Shown in pieces: positions 1 through 6,592 of a DNA stretch of 11,690 nucleotides (the stretch's first letter is position 1; every line of letters begins with the position of its first letter). The notes beneath the pieces were generated by a model, which saw only the letters and a list, made by a program, of their open reading frames with translations, was not told where the DNA came from and did not search any database. A program made the translations under genes and the position numbers. The stretch is from positions 1 through 11,690 of the forward strand of contig CALFHG010000227.1 in NCBI GenBank assembly GCA_937875805.1, given 5' to 3'. This DNA comes from an uncultured Nitrosopumilaceae archaeon (GTDB lineage: Archaea > Thermoproteota > Nitrososphaeria > Nitrososphaerales > Nitrosopumilaceae).

Positions 1-928
1 GAAAAACATTGATTCCAACTTTGGTAGATAAAATAGTTGAAACAATACCATATGCTGCCGGTTCACCGTATAATACTTCGATATAATCACTTAGAAAATC
101 TAATAATGTTAAATCATGCTCTACAACCATTACACTTTTTCCAATTTTGGCCAAATTTTGTATTACTCTTGCTACACCTGTTCTCTGAAATACATCATTG
201 TATGAAGATGGTTCATCAAAAAAGTAAAACTCTGTATCTTTAGATGCTGCAGCAGCAACTGCAATTCTTTGTAATTCACCACCACTTAATTCCTTCAAAC
301 TTTGTTCCATAGAATTTTCTAATCCCAGTTCTTTGATTAGTTCTCTTGATACTCCTCGTTCATCGTATTTGTCGAGGAGCTCTTTTCCTGTTCCATTAAA
401 TGCCTGAGCAATATGATGTACTTGTTGTGGTTTAATTGATGCGCTAATTTGTTTTTGTTCAATCTTTTCAAAATGTTGTTTGAGTTCTGTTCCACTGTAA
501 TGTTTTAAAATCTCATCCCATTCAGGTGGATTTTCATATCTGCCTAAATTTGGTTTAAGATTCCCTGATAGAATATTTACTACTGTACTTTTCCCCATTC
601 CATTTCTTCCTAATAATCCTACAACTTCACCTTTTTTTGGAGTTGGTAATTTGTAAAGTCGAAATGAATTCATTCCATATTGATGAATTTTGTCCGTAGC
701 TAATTCACTTGCTAAATTGATAATTGTTATTGCATCAAACGGACATACTTTGACACAGATTCCACATCCATTACAAATATCCTCATCAATCTGAGCTTTT
801 TTTGATTCTTCGTTAATAGTGACACATTCTGCGCCTGATTTGTTTACTGGGCAATATTTTATGCATTCTAGCCCACATTTTTGCGGCTGACAAAGATCCT
901 GATCTAAAACCGCTACTCTATGAGTCAT
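1..928 (-). CDS. ABCE1/Rli1 ribosome-recycling ATPase, N-terminal 309 residues (cut by window edge)
   Basis: This gene reads leftward and runs off the left edge, so the second ATPase domain is missing only because the window ends. Residues 1-70 form the two-[4Fe-4S] ferredoxin-like domain typical of ABCE1, with eight cysteines at 13, 18, 22, 26, 52, 55, 58 and 62. The first nucleotide-binding domain follows: Walker A GRNGMGKST at about 107-115, signature LSGGELQR at 214-221, Walker B FYFFDEPSS at 234-242, and the H-loop histidine in VVEHD (267-271). The family binds the post-termination ribosome with release factor aRF1 and splits the subunits using ATP. The D-loop reads SSYND where the family usually has SSYLD. 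The ATG at 926-928 lies about 27 nt after a TATAAAG box, which suggests a leaderless mRNA. It is divergent from the 5S rRNA. Family assignment is very secure. Confidence 0.97.
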   Translation of the reverse strand, partial: MTHRVAVLDQDLCQPQKCGLECIKYCPVNKSGAECVTINEESKKAQIDEDICNGCGICVKVCPFDAITIINLASELATDKIHQYGMNSFRLYKLPTPKKGEVVGLLGRNGMGKSTVVNILSGNLKPNLGRYENPPEWDEILKHYSGTELKQHFEKIEQKQISASIKPQQVHHIAQAFNGTGKELLDKYDERGVSRELIKELGLENSMEQSLKELSGGELQRIAVAAAASKDTEFYFFDEPSSYNDVFQRTGVARVIQNLAKIGKSVMVVEHDLTLLDFLSDYIEVLYGEPAAYGIVSTILSTKVGINVF

Positions 929-951
929 GTTGTAATCCGGTATTTTCTTTG

Positions 952-958
952 CTTTATA
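952..958 (-). promoter_or_regulatory. TATA box for the Rli1/ABCE1 gene
   Basis: On the minus strand this reads TATAAAG. Its centre is about 27 nt before the ATG at 926-928. That is the usual archaeal TATA-to-start distance, so transcription should begin at or next to the start codon and leave no leader. Confidence 0.6.
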
Positions 959-992
959 CCTATTTTGAGTATATTTCAAAACTGGCGTTACG

Positions 993-999
993 TTAATAG
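993..999 (+). promoter_or_regulatory. possible TATA-like element for 5S rRNA
   Basis: TTAATAG is centred about 29 nt before the first paired base of the 5S rRNA. The match is weak and the true 5' end of the precursor is unknown, so this is only a spacing-based guess. Confidence 0.35.
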
Positions 1000-1024
1000 A
1001 TGAGAATTTGACATCAAATTTCAA

Positions 1025-1137
1025 GCCGGCCATAGCGTTAGGGTGCGACCCAATCCCATTCCGAACTTGGAAGTCAAACCTAATGTCGCTGTTGTGCTAC
1101 TAAGATGCGAGAGCTCTTGGGAAGCAACAGTGCTGGC
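1025..1137 (+). rRNA. rrf: 5S ribosomal RNA, solitary copy
   Basis: The segment has the 5S layout. Six terminal base pairs (GCCGGC at 1025-1030 with GCTGGC at 1132-1137, one G-T wobble) enclose the conserved loop text CCCATTCCGAAC at 1056-1067 and the GCGAGAGCTC region near 1107-1116. The length of about 113 nt is slightly short of the usual 120, and the mature ends may extend a few bases outward. No 16S or 23S gene is adjacent, so this 5S has its own transcription unit, as in several archaeal lineages including Nitrosopumilus-like organisms. A T-rich stretch follows directly and probably ends transcription. It is not protein coding. Confidence 0.93.
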
Positions 1138-1138
1138 A

Positions 1139-1149
1139 TTTTCTCTTTT
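1139..1149 (+). terminator. T-rich terminator after 5S rRNA
   Basis: TTTTCTCTTTT starts right after the closing stem of the 5S rRNA. Archaeal RNA polymerase stops at T-runs of this type without needing a hairpin. Confidence 0.6.
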
Positions 1150-1160
1150 ACAATCAATCT

Positions 1161-1168
1161 TTTAATAT
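1161..1168 (+). promoter_or_regulatory. TATA-like element for the small zinc-finger ORF
   Basis: TTTAATAT lies about 33 nt before the ATG at 1198. A second AT-rich match sits at 1171-1180. Either could bind TBP and give a very short leader. Confidence 0.4.
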
Positions 1169-1197
1169 TGAATTAATTTTATTGATATGAATTCAAT

Positions 1198-1326
1198 ATG
1201 TCAAATTGTAGTGTTTGTGGAGAAATATGTGATAATGATATTAGGTTACTCAATCATATGATGGAAAAACATGGTTGGAGAAATCCAAATGTTGAAGCAC
1301 CTGATAGAAATAGTAGAGGATACTAA
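1198..1326 (+). CDS. 42-residue C2H2 zinc-finger microprotein
   Basis: This short reading frame starts at ATG 1198 and stops at TAA 1324-1326. It has a textbook C2H2 zinc-finger spacing: Cys4-x2-Cys7-x12-His20-x4-His25, with leucines at 17-18 in the helix just before the first histidine. The remaining 17 residues are polar and probably disordered. Function is unknown; single-finger proteins of this type in archaea are presumed to bind DNA, RNA or protein, and nothing here tells which. It is a separate unit between the 5S rRNA and the convergent aminopeptidase gene, whose stop lies only 2 nt further on. A chance ORF with this exact metal-ligand spacing is unlikely, so I consider it real. Confidence 0.75.
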   Translation: MSNCSVCGEICDNDIRLLNHMMEKHGWRNPNVEAPDRNSRGY

Positions 1327-1328
1327 TT

Positions 1329-2810
1329 TTATAAATTTTGTAAATAATCTAAAATTAATCTTACACCAAAACCTGTTGCACCTTTTGGATTATATGATTT
1401 TTCTTTTGTAGCTCCCTGTGTCCATGCAACTCCTGCAATATCAATATGTGTCCATGGAGTTTTTTCAATTGCATTTTTCAAAAATGCTGCAGCCGTTATA
1501 GTCCCTGCTGCTCTCCCAATTCCAACATTTTTCATATCTGCAATATCTGATTTTATCATGTCCATATAGTCTTGATTTAATGGAAGTTCCCAAACTTCTT
1601 CTGTAGTTCTCTTAGATGCATCTACAATTTTCTTTGTTAGTTTTTCATCATTTGATACAATTGCAGCTACGTTGGTACCTAGAGCTACAATACAGGCTCC
1701 AGTTAAAGTTGCAAAATCAATTATTGCTTTTGGAGAATATTGTTTTTCTCCATATGCTAACGCATCAGCTAAAATCAATCTTCCTTCTGCATCTGTATTT
1801 AAAATTTCAGCTGTTTTTCCACTGTATAATTTTATGATATCTCCAGGTCTGTATGATTCTCCACTTAACATGTTTTCAACTGAAGGAACAATTCCAACTA
1901 TGTTGATTGGTAATTTCAATTCTGAAATTGATTTCATTATGCCTAGTACTGTACAACCACCACATTTGTCAAATTTCATTTCATCCATTGCATTTCCAGG
2001 TTTTAATGAAATACCGCCCGTGTCAAATGTTACAGCTTTTCCTACTAAAACAATAGGCTTTTCATTTCGTGGACCTTTGTTATGTTCTAAAATAATTAAT
2101 TTAGATTGGTTTTTGCTTCCTTGACCAACTGCAGATATTCCTCCAAAACCTTTCTTTTGTAATTCTGGTTCTGAAAAAATTTTACAAATCATTTTATTAT
2201 TTTTAGACATATTTTTTGCAAAGTTTGCTAATGTTGTTGGAGTGCATTCGTTTGGAGGTAAATTGGCAATACTTTTAGTAAATATTGCGCCATCTGCAAC
2301 AATTTCTGCAATCTTGATAGCTTTTGAAATTTTATTTGATTTTGAAATAATAATTGTAAGATCCGGTGAATTCTCTATTTTTTCTGACTTGAATTTATCG
2401 AATTTGTAAAGAGCCATTTTCGAACCCTCGATTATTTGAGAAACTGCAGAAATTGGTTCAGATATAAAACTCGGTGGTGAAATTATTGAAAATTCTTTTA
2501 ATTTTAACTCTCTTGCTTTTTGGGCTATTTTACCTGAAACAAATCGAATTGTATCTTTTGTCAAATTCTCTTTTTTACCTATACCTGCTAGCAAGATTCT
2601 TTGAACATGTTTTCCCCCTTGAATTGGAATTATGCTTAGTCTTCCTAGTTTTCCTTCCATATCTTTTAGAGACTGGTCTATTACAGATTCAGTTTTAATG
2701 TCAAATTTTGGTAAACCTAGAACTTTGTTAGAATTTTCTAATACAAATCCACATAGAAGGCTTGTTTTCTTTTTTGTAGAATTCTCAGTTTTAATTTTCA
2801 CTATGAGCAT
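1329..2810 (-). CDS. pepA: leucyl aminopeptidase, M17 family
   Basis: The 493-residue protein is a full-length M17 aminopeptidase, a cytosolic two-metal enzyme that removes N-terminal amino acids from peptides and helps recycle peptide fragments. The N-terminal ~160 residues are the variable macro-like domain. The C-terminal domain carries every known active-site residue at a constant offset of 12 from E. coli PepA: metal ligands Lys258, Asp263, Asp281, Asp340 and Glu342, and catalytic Lys270 and Arg344. The family signature NTDAEGR is at 338-344. There is no signal peptide or membrane segment. The start at ATG 2808-2810 gives a normal family length. The gene is monocistronic by spacing, 27 nt from the DCC-type gene upstream, and converges with the zinc-finger ORF. 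Confidence 0.96.
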   Translation of the reverse strand: MLIVKIKTENSTKKKTSLLCGFVLENSNKVLGLPKFDIKTESVIDQSLKDMEGKLGRLSIIPIQGGKHVQRILLAGIGKKENLTKDTIRFVSGKIAQKARELKLKEFSIISPPSFISEPISAVSQIIEGSKMALYKFDKFKSEKIENSPDLTIIISKSNKISKAIKIAEIVADGAIFTKSIANLPPNECTPTTLANFAKNMSKNNKMICKIFSEPELQKKGFGGISAVGQGSKNQSKLIILEHNKGPRNEKPIVLVGKAVTFDTGGISLKPGNAMDEMKFDKCGGCTVLGIMKSISELKLPINIVGIVPSVENMLSGESYRPGDIIKLYSGKTAEILNTDAEGRLILADALAYGEKQYSPKAIIDFATLTGACIVALGTNVAAIVSNDEKLTKKIVDASKRTTEEVWELPLNQDYMDMIKSDIADMKNVGIGRAAGTITAAAFLKNAIEKTPWTHIDIAGVAWTQGATKEKSYNPKGATGFGVRLILDYLQNL

Positions 2811-2837
2811 CTATTTTTCAAGTATTATTTAGATTTA

Positions 2838-3215
2838 CTATAGATCTATTATCTTACTATTGGTAATTAGACTTGTTGATCTTAGAAATACTGCTTTAAC
2901 AGTTTTACAATCTTGTTGACATTCTTCATCAATTCTAATTGTTGATGTTTTTTTTGATTTTTCAATTAAAATTGATTTTATCAACGGAAGTAAAGCTGCT
3001 CTTCCACCATATGCTCTTTTTTTAGAAATAAACCAAAACATGTCTAAAGCAGTTTCATCTAGAATTTCTTTTCTTATTTTTTCCCCAAAATCTGAATAAT
3101 GTCCAATTATTGTTATTTTACCTCTAGCAAAAAAGTTAACAGTTTTTGCAAATTTCATACACAAATAACACTGATTATCAAATAATATGATTGGAACACT
3201 TTCTTTAATTTCCAT
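2838..3215 (-). CDS. DCC-family thiol-disulfide oxidoreductase (DUF393-like)
   Basis: The 125-residue protein begins with a short beta strand leading into FDNQCYLCMKF, which places a C-x2-C pair at Cys16-Cys19. This matches the DCC family, usually written as D-G-x-C-x2-C; here Asn14 replaces the glycine. Family members have a thioredoxin-like fold and are predicted to exchange disulfides, but substrates are mostly unknown. The middle segment (AYGGRAALLPLIK, near 68-80) fits the usual post-active-site helix. No signal peptide is visible, so it should act in the cytoplasm. It shares a 68-bp divergent promoter region with the cysteine-cluster gene on the other strand. Family call is good; function is open. 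Confidence 0.85.
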   Translation of the reverse strand: MEIKESVPIILFDNQCYLCMKFAKTVNFFARGKITIIGHYSDFGEKIRKEILDETALDMFWFISKKRAYGGRAALLPLIKSILIEKSKKTSTIRIDEECQQDCKTVKAVFLRSTSLITNSKIIDL

Positions 3216-3234
3216 AATAGTACAGAGTAACGAT

Positions 3235-3244
3235 CAAATTAAAA
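3235..3244 (-). promoter_or_regulatory. TATA-like element for the DCC-family gene
   Basis: The minus strand reads TTTTAATTTG, centred about 25 nt before the start codon at 3213-3215. It fits a leaderless transcript. Confidence 0.5.
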
Positions 3245-3252
3245 TTTTACAG

Positions 3253-3260
3253 ATTTAATA
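3253..3260 (+). promoter_or_regulatory. TATA box for the YkgJ-type gene
   Basis: ATTTAATA is centred about 27 nt before the ATG at 3284. Together with the element at 3235-3244 it makes a compact divergent promoter with only about 17 bp between the two TATA centres, so the two genes may compete for TBP or be co-regulated. Confidence 0.6.
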
Positions 3261-3283
3261 CCCCAAATTCATTTTGATGATTT

Positions 3284-3850
3284 ATGAAAATAATTGTAGC
3301 TAATCCTAATTCTAGTCATACTAAGACTGGCGAATTTCCTTGCATTTCATGTCATACGGATTGCTGTAAAGAATATGTGATATTTGTTAATGCTCATGAT
3401 GTTTACAGACTTTCAACTAAATTAGGATTGGCACCTGAGACTTTTTTAGAAATTTATGGGGCAAAGGACTATTCTTTGGGAATTAAGGTAAAAGAAGGTC
3501 TGATTGATCTTGCTTTGAAACAAAAAAATGGTGCGTGTGAATTTCTTGAAGAAACTAAAGATGTCTTTAGATGTACCGTTAATGATTTCAAGCCCGGAGT
3601 GTGCAAATCATATCCGTTTCAAATGAAAAATGGAAAATTAATTCAGATGAGCAATATCATGTGCCCAGTAGATTGGGATATTGCAGAATTTGAGAAAATG
3701 ATGGTACCTCACCTTAAAGAAGATGAATCTGAGTGGAAGTTCTATAATGAACTTGTAAAAGAATGGAATGCAAAGCATTGGAGAAAAAAGTCACTATCTG
3801 TATTTTTGAAATTTATGTTGGATAAAGTAGAATTTTCTTTAAAATCGTGA
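3284..3850 (+). CDS. YkgJ-type cysteine-cluster protein (CxxCxxxCC, putative Fe-S or zinc binding)
   Basis: The 188-residue protein carries the N-terminal cluster Cys20-x2-Cys23-x3-Cys27-Cys28, then Cys85, Cys97, Cys107 in the characteristic KPGVCKSYPF segment (103-112), and Cys127. This is the pattern of the YkgJ/UPF0153 family, annotated as zinc- or iron-chelating or Fe-S cluster binding. No reaction can be named from sequence. The C-terminal ~50 residues are charged and helical (EWKFYNELVKEW onward). The ATG at 3284 has a TATA box at the right distance and is the sensible start. It is divergent from the thiol oxidoreductase; both depend on cysteine chemistry, which hints at a shared redox or metal theme but proves nothing. 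Confidence 0.88.
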   Translation: MKIIVANPNSSHTKTGEFPCISCHTDCCKEYVIFVNAHDVYRLSTKLGLAPETFLEIYGAKDYSLGIKVKEGLIDLALKQKNGACEFLEETKDVFRCTVNDFKPGVCKSYPFQMKNGKLIQMSNIMCPVDWDIAEFEKMMVPHLKEDESEWKFYNELVKEWNAKHWRKKSLSVFLKFMLDKVEFSLKS

Positions 3851-3855
3851 GATAG

Positions 3856-3892
3856 TTTTGAATTTTTTAAATGTCTTATTTTTTAGATTTTT
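3856..3892 (+). terminator. T-run terminator after the YkgJ-type gene
   Basis: Three T-tracts (3863-3868, 3879-3884 and around 3888-3892) lie shortly after the stop codon at 3848-3850. They lie before the promoter of the pentose phosphate operon, which marks the two as separate transcription units. Confidence 0.5.
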
Positions 3893-3921
3893 ACAATTCA
3901 TTGTTTTCTTTTAGAAATAGA

Positions 3922-3929
3922 TTTTTATT
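3922..3929 (+). promoter_or_regulatory. TATA-like element of the pentose phosphate operon
   Basis: TTTTTATT is centred about 28 nt before ATG 3954. This supports the ATG at 3954 rather than the in-frame TTG at 3948 as the start, because the transcript should begin at or near the ATG. Confidence 0.5.
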
Positions 3930-3953
3930 CGATTTGTAAGGATAACGTTGCAG

Positions 3954-5621
3954 ATGGGTCTTAATTATTATCAAATCAAGAAAAATATTCTCAGAGCCCG
4001 TAAATTAGTGATTAAGGGAACTAATGCTGCAGGATCTGGTCATCCTGGCGGTTCATTTTCTATGGCTGAAATTTTAGGATGTTTATTTAACAAACATTTG
4101 AAATTTGATCCTAATAATCCTCAATGGGAAGATCGTGATAGGCTAGTTCTGTCTAAAGGACATGCTGCTCCTGGATTATTTTCTAATATGGCAGTTGCAG
4201 GATATTTTCCAGAATCTGAAATTGAGACACTTAGAAAATTCGGTAGTAGACTACAAGGACATCCAGATCTAAAATGTCCTGGAGTTGAATTTTGCGGTGG
4301 TTCTTTAGGTACTGGGTTATCCTATTCTATTGGAATTGCACTAGCAGCAAAAATTGATTCCAAAGATCATCATGTCTATACTATCATTGGTGATGGTGAG
4401 TCTGATGAGGGGCAAGTTTGGGAGGCTGCAATGACTGCTTCAAAATACAAAGTTGATAATCTTACAGCTTTTCTTGATAGAAATTTTATTCAACAAGATT
4501 CGTATACTGAAAAAATTATGCCACTTGATGAAAATTTAGAAGGCTCTGATATTTCTGAAATGTGGAAAGATGCATCACGTTGGAAAACTGGTGATAAGTG
4601 GAGATCATTTGGTTGGAATGTTATTGAAATTGACGGACACCGAGTTGAACAAATTGATGTTGCTATTACAAAAGCAAACGCTACCAAAGGTGTGCCTACA
4701 ATAATTATTTCAAGAACAATCAAAGGAAAATCTGTTGAACATATGGAGGATAATCCACAATGGCATGGTAAATCTCCTGACTCTGATGTAGTCCCAATAA
4801 TTAATCTTGAATTAGATTCACAATTTATGATTGCACCTTCAATTATTGCAGGAGATATGACAAATTTAGAAAATGAAATTAAACGATGTGTTTCAGGTAG
4901 AGCAGACTATATTCACCTTGATGTGATGGATGGTCAGTTTGTTCCAACAAAAACTTTTGATCATAATAAAATTAAGGAACTAAGACCACTTACAGTAATT
5001 CCATTTGATACACACTTGATGATTAATGAACCTGTGAAATATGTTAAAGACTATGTTGATGCTGGTAGTGATATCATCACAGTTCATGCTGAAGTAACTG
5101 ATGAATCAAGTTTTGGAGAAATACATGATATACTAAAACAAAATCAAGTTGGTGTAGGATTTTCAATTAACCCTGATACTGAATTACCCGAATGGTCATA
5201 CAAATTTCTACAATCTATTGATCAACTAATTGTAATGTCTGTAGTACCTGGACAATCTGGTCAAAAATACATTGAAGAAACACATGCAAAAATGTTGAAA
5301 TTAAATTCTATTTTAAAACAACATAATTTTTCAGGCTATATTGAGGCTGATGGAGGAGTAAATCTTGAAAATATTGGTTCAGTATTTGCTGATGGTGCAC
5401 GTGTTTTTGTAGGGGGTGGTGCAATTATCGGTCAACAAGATGTTAGATCTGCAATTAGAGATTTTAGAACAGCAGTTTTAAAATCTAGGAGACTTGGTTT
5501 GCTTTCTAAAGCAAATGAATTAGGTGGAATTGATTTAGTAAACAAATGGATTGGCTTGCATGTGATTGGTGAAAAGCAAGAACAACTCAAAAAAATTGCT
5601 CAGGAGGCAGGATACGTTTGA
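3954..5621 (+). CDS. transketolase N-terminal half fused to ribulose-5-phosphate 3-epimerase
   Basis: The 555-residue protein joins two enzymes. Residues ~1-278 are the thiamine-diphosphate-binding half of transketolase: SGHPGGSFSMAE at 28-39, SKGHAAPG at 67-74, and the TPP/Mg motif starting GDGESDEGQ at 146-154. After a short linker, residues ~292-508 are a complete ribulose-5-phosphate 3-epimerase barrel: HLDVMDG at 321-327, DTHLM at 352-356, PGQSGQKY near 432-439, ADGG at 465-468. All four metal ligands are present (His321, Asp323, His354, Asp466). A 45-residue helical tail of unknown role ends the protein. The epimerase makes xylulose-5-phosphate, which transketolase then uses as ketol donor. 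I chose ATG 3954 over TTG 3948 (+2 residues) because of the TATA spacing. Met292, at the domain junction, could be an internal start. The stop overlaps the next gene by 4 bp. Confidence 0.95.
   Translation: MGLNYYQIKKNILRARKLVIKGTNAAGSGHPGGSFSMAEILGCLFNKHLKFDPNNPQWEDRDRLVLSKGHAAPGLFSNMAVAGYFPESEIETLRKFGSRLQGHPDLKCPGVEFCGGSLGTGLSYSIGIALAAKIDSKDHHVYTIIGDGESDEGQVWEAAMTASKYKVDNLTAFLDRNFIQQDSYTEKIMPLDENLEGSDISEMWKDASRWKTGDKWRSFGWNVIEIDGHRVEQIDVAITKANATKGVPTIIISRTIKGKSVEHMEDNPQWHGKSPDSDVVPIINLELDSQFMIAPSIIAGDMTNLENEIKRCVSGRADYIHLDVMDGQFVPTKTFDHNKIKELRPLTVIPFDTHLMINEPVKYVKDYVDAGSDIITVHAEVTDESSFGEIHDILKQNQVGVGFSINPDTELPEWSYKFLQSIDQLIVMSVVPGQSGQKYIEETHAKMLKLNSILKQHNFSGYIEADGGVNLENIGSVFADGARVFVGGGAIIGQQDVRSAIRDFRTAVLKSRRLGLLSKANELGGIDLVNKWIGLHVIGEKQEQLKKIAQEAGYV
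5602..5607 (+). promoter_or_regulatory. Shine-Dalgarno site for the transketolase C-half
   Basis: AGGAGG lies 10 nt before the TTG at 5618, inside the end of the fusion gene. It decides the start: the in-frame ATGs at 5633 and 5642 would be 25 or more nt away. It contrasts with the apparently leaderless first gene of the operon. Confidence 0.65.
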
Positions 5622-6592
5622 ATGAACCAATAATGACGGACATGCGTTCAGAATATTCTAAATCATTGATTCAATTAGGAAAAGAAAATCCTAATGTTGT
5701 TGTTTTAGGAGCAGATACTACTGATTCATTAAAAACTTCTGAATTTGGAAAAGAATTTCCTAATCGATTTTTTAATGTGGGTATTGCTGAGGCTAATCTT
5801 GTTACTATGTCTGCAGGATTGGCAGTATCTGGAAAAATTTCTTTTGCTAGTACATATGCAATATTTTTACCTGGAAGAGCTGTTGATCAAATTCGAAACA
5901 ATATTGCTTATCCTTCTCCCCCTGGAAAAAAAGGTCTTAATGTAAAATTAGTCACATCTCATGGAGGTTTGTCCGTAGGACCTGATGGAGGTTCACATCA
6001 AACAATTGAAGATATTGCAATTATGAGAGTAATTCCAAATTTTCGAGTTTTTATTCCTGCTGACACTGTCTCAGTTTCAAAATTAACAGCATTGATGGCA
6101 AGAGAATATGGTCCATTTTACATGAGAATGGCAAGATCTAAAACTCCACTCATTCATTCTGATTCTCAAGAATTTCAAATTGGAAAAGCAATTACATTAA
6201 GAGATGGTTCTGATTGTACTATTGCTGCATGTGGCATTACTGTTAGAATGGCTTTAGAAGCTGCTGAATCATTAGAGCAAGAAGGAATTTCTTGTAGAGT
6301 TTTAGACATGTTTTCAATAAAACCACTAGACCATGAAATTTTAGAAAAAGCAGCTAGAGAAACTGGTTGTATTGTAACCACTGAAGAACATAATATTGTT
6401 GGAGGGATGGGTTCTGCAGTGGCAGAATCTGTTTCTGAATCTTATCCTGTACCTATTAAGAGAATTGGGGCCCAGGATATGTTTGGAGAATCTGCGCGTG
6501 ATAATGAAGTTCCACTACTTTTAGAAAAACATGGAATAACATCTTTTAATATAGCAAAACAAGTCAGAGAAATTAGGAGTAAAAAATTATGA
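5618..6592 (+). CDS. transketolase, C-terminal subunit
   Basis: This 324-residue protein is the pyrimidine-binding and C-terminal half of a split transketolase. It carries the catalytic glutamate in GIAEAN (Glu58), the conserved SHGGLSVGPDGGSHQTIED segment (114-132, with His127), and the C-terminal domain running from about 185 to the end. It must pair with the N-terminal half encoded immediately upstream to form an active enzyme that transfers two-carbon units between sugar phosphates in the cytoplasm. The start is probably TTG 5618, whose TTGA overlaps the upstream TGA, with AGGAGG 10 nt before it; ATG 5633 would shorten the protein by five residues. Its own stop overlaps the transaldolase start. 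Translational coupling along the operon is likely. Confidence 0.95.
   Translation: MNEPIMTDMRSEYSKSLIQLGKENPNVVVLGADTTDSLKTSEFGKEFPNRFFNVGIAEANLVTMSAGLAVSGKISFASTYAIFLPGRAVDQIRNNIAYPSPPGKKGLNVKLVTSHGGLSVGPDGGSHQTIEDIAIMRVIPNFRVFIPADTVSVSKLTALMAREYGPFYMRMARSKTPLIHSDSQEFQIGKAITLRDGSDCTIAACGITVRMALEAAESLEQEGISCRVLDMFSIKPLDHEILEKAARETGCIVTTEEHNIVGGMGSAVAESVSESYPVPIKRIGAQDMFGESARDNEVPLLLEKHGITSFNIAKQVREIRSKKL
6575..6579 (+). promoter_or_regulatory. Shine-Dalgarno site for transaldolase
   Basis: AGGAG lies 9 nt before the ATG at 6589, within the last codons of the transketolase C-half. It supports translational coupling at the ATGA overlap. Confidence 0.6.

Noticed and set aside
1672..2124. 150-residue plus-strand reading frame
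   Set aside because: It lies entirely opposite the leucyl aminopeptidase gene, whose catalytic residues are all in the other strand's frame. The plus frame has no recognisable domain and is an antisense shadow.
4490..4723. 77-residue minus-strand frame inside the transketolase region
   Set aside because: It is antisense to a clear transketolase coding region, has no domain and lacks a promoter in the right place.
4780..4850. Possible sequencing error or lost stop codon creating the transketolase-epimerase fusion
   Set aside because: There is no frame change at the junction and the linker is ordinary coding sequence. The promoter and overlap structure fit a single gene. I keep this only as the alternative to test under the fusion finding.
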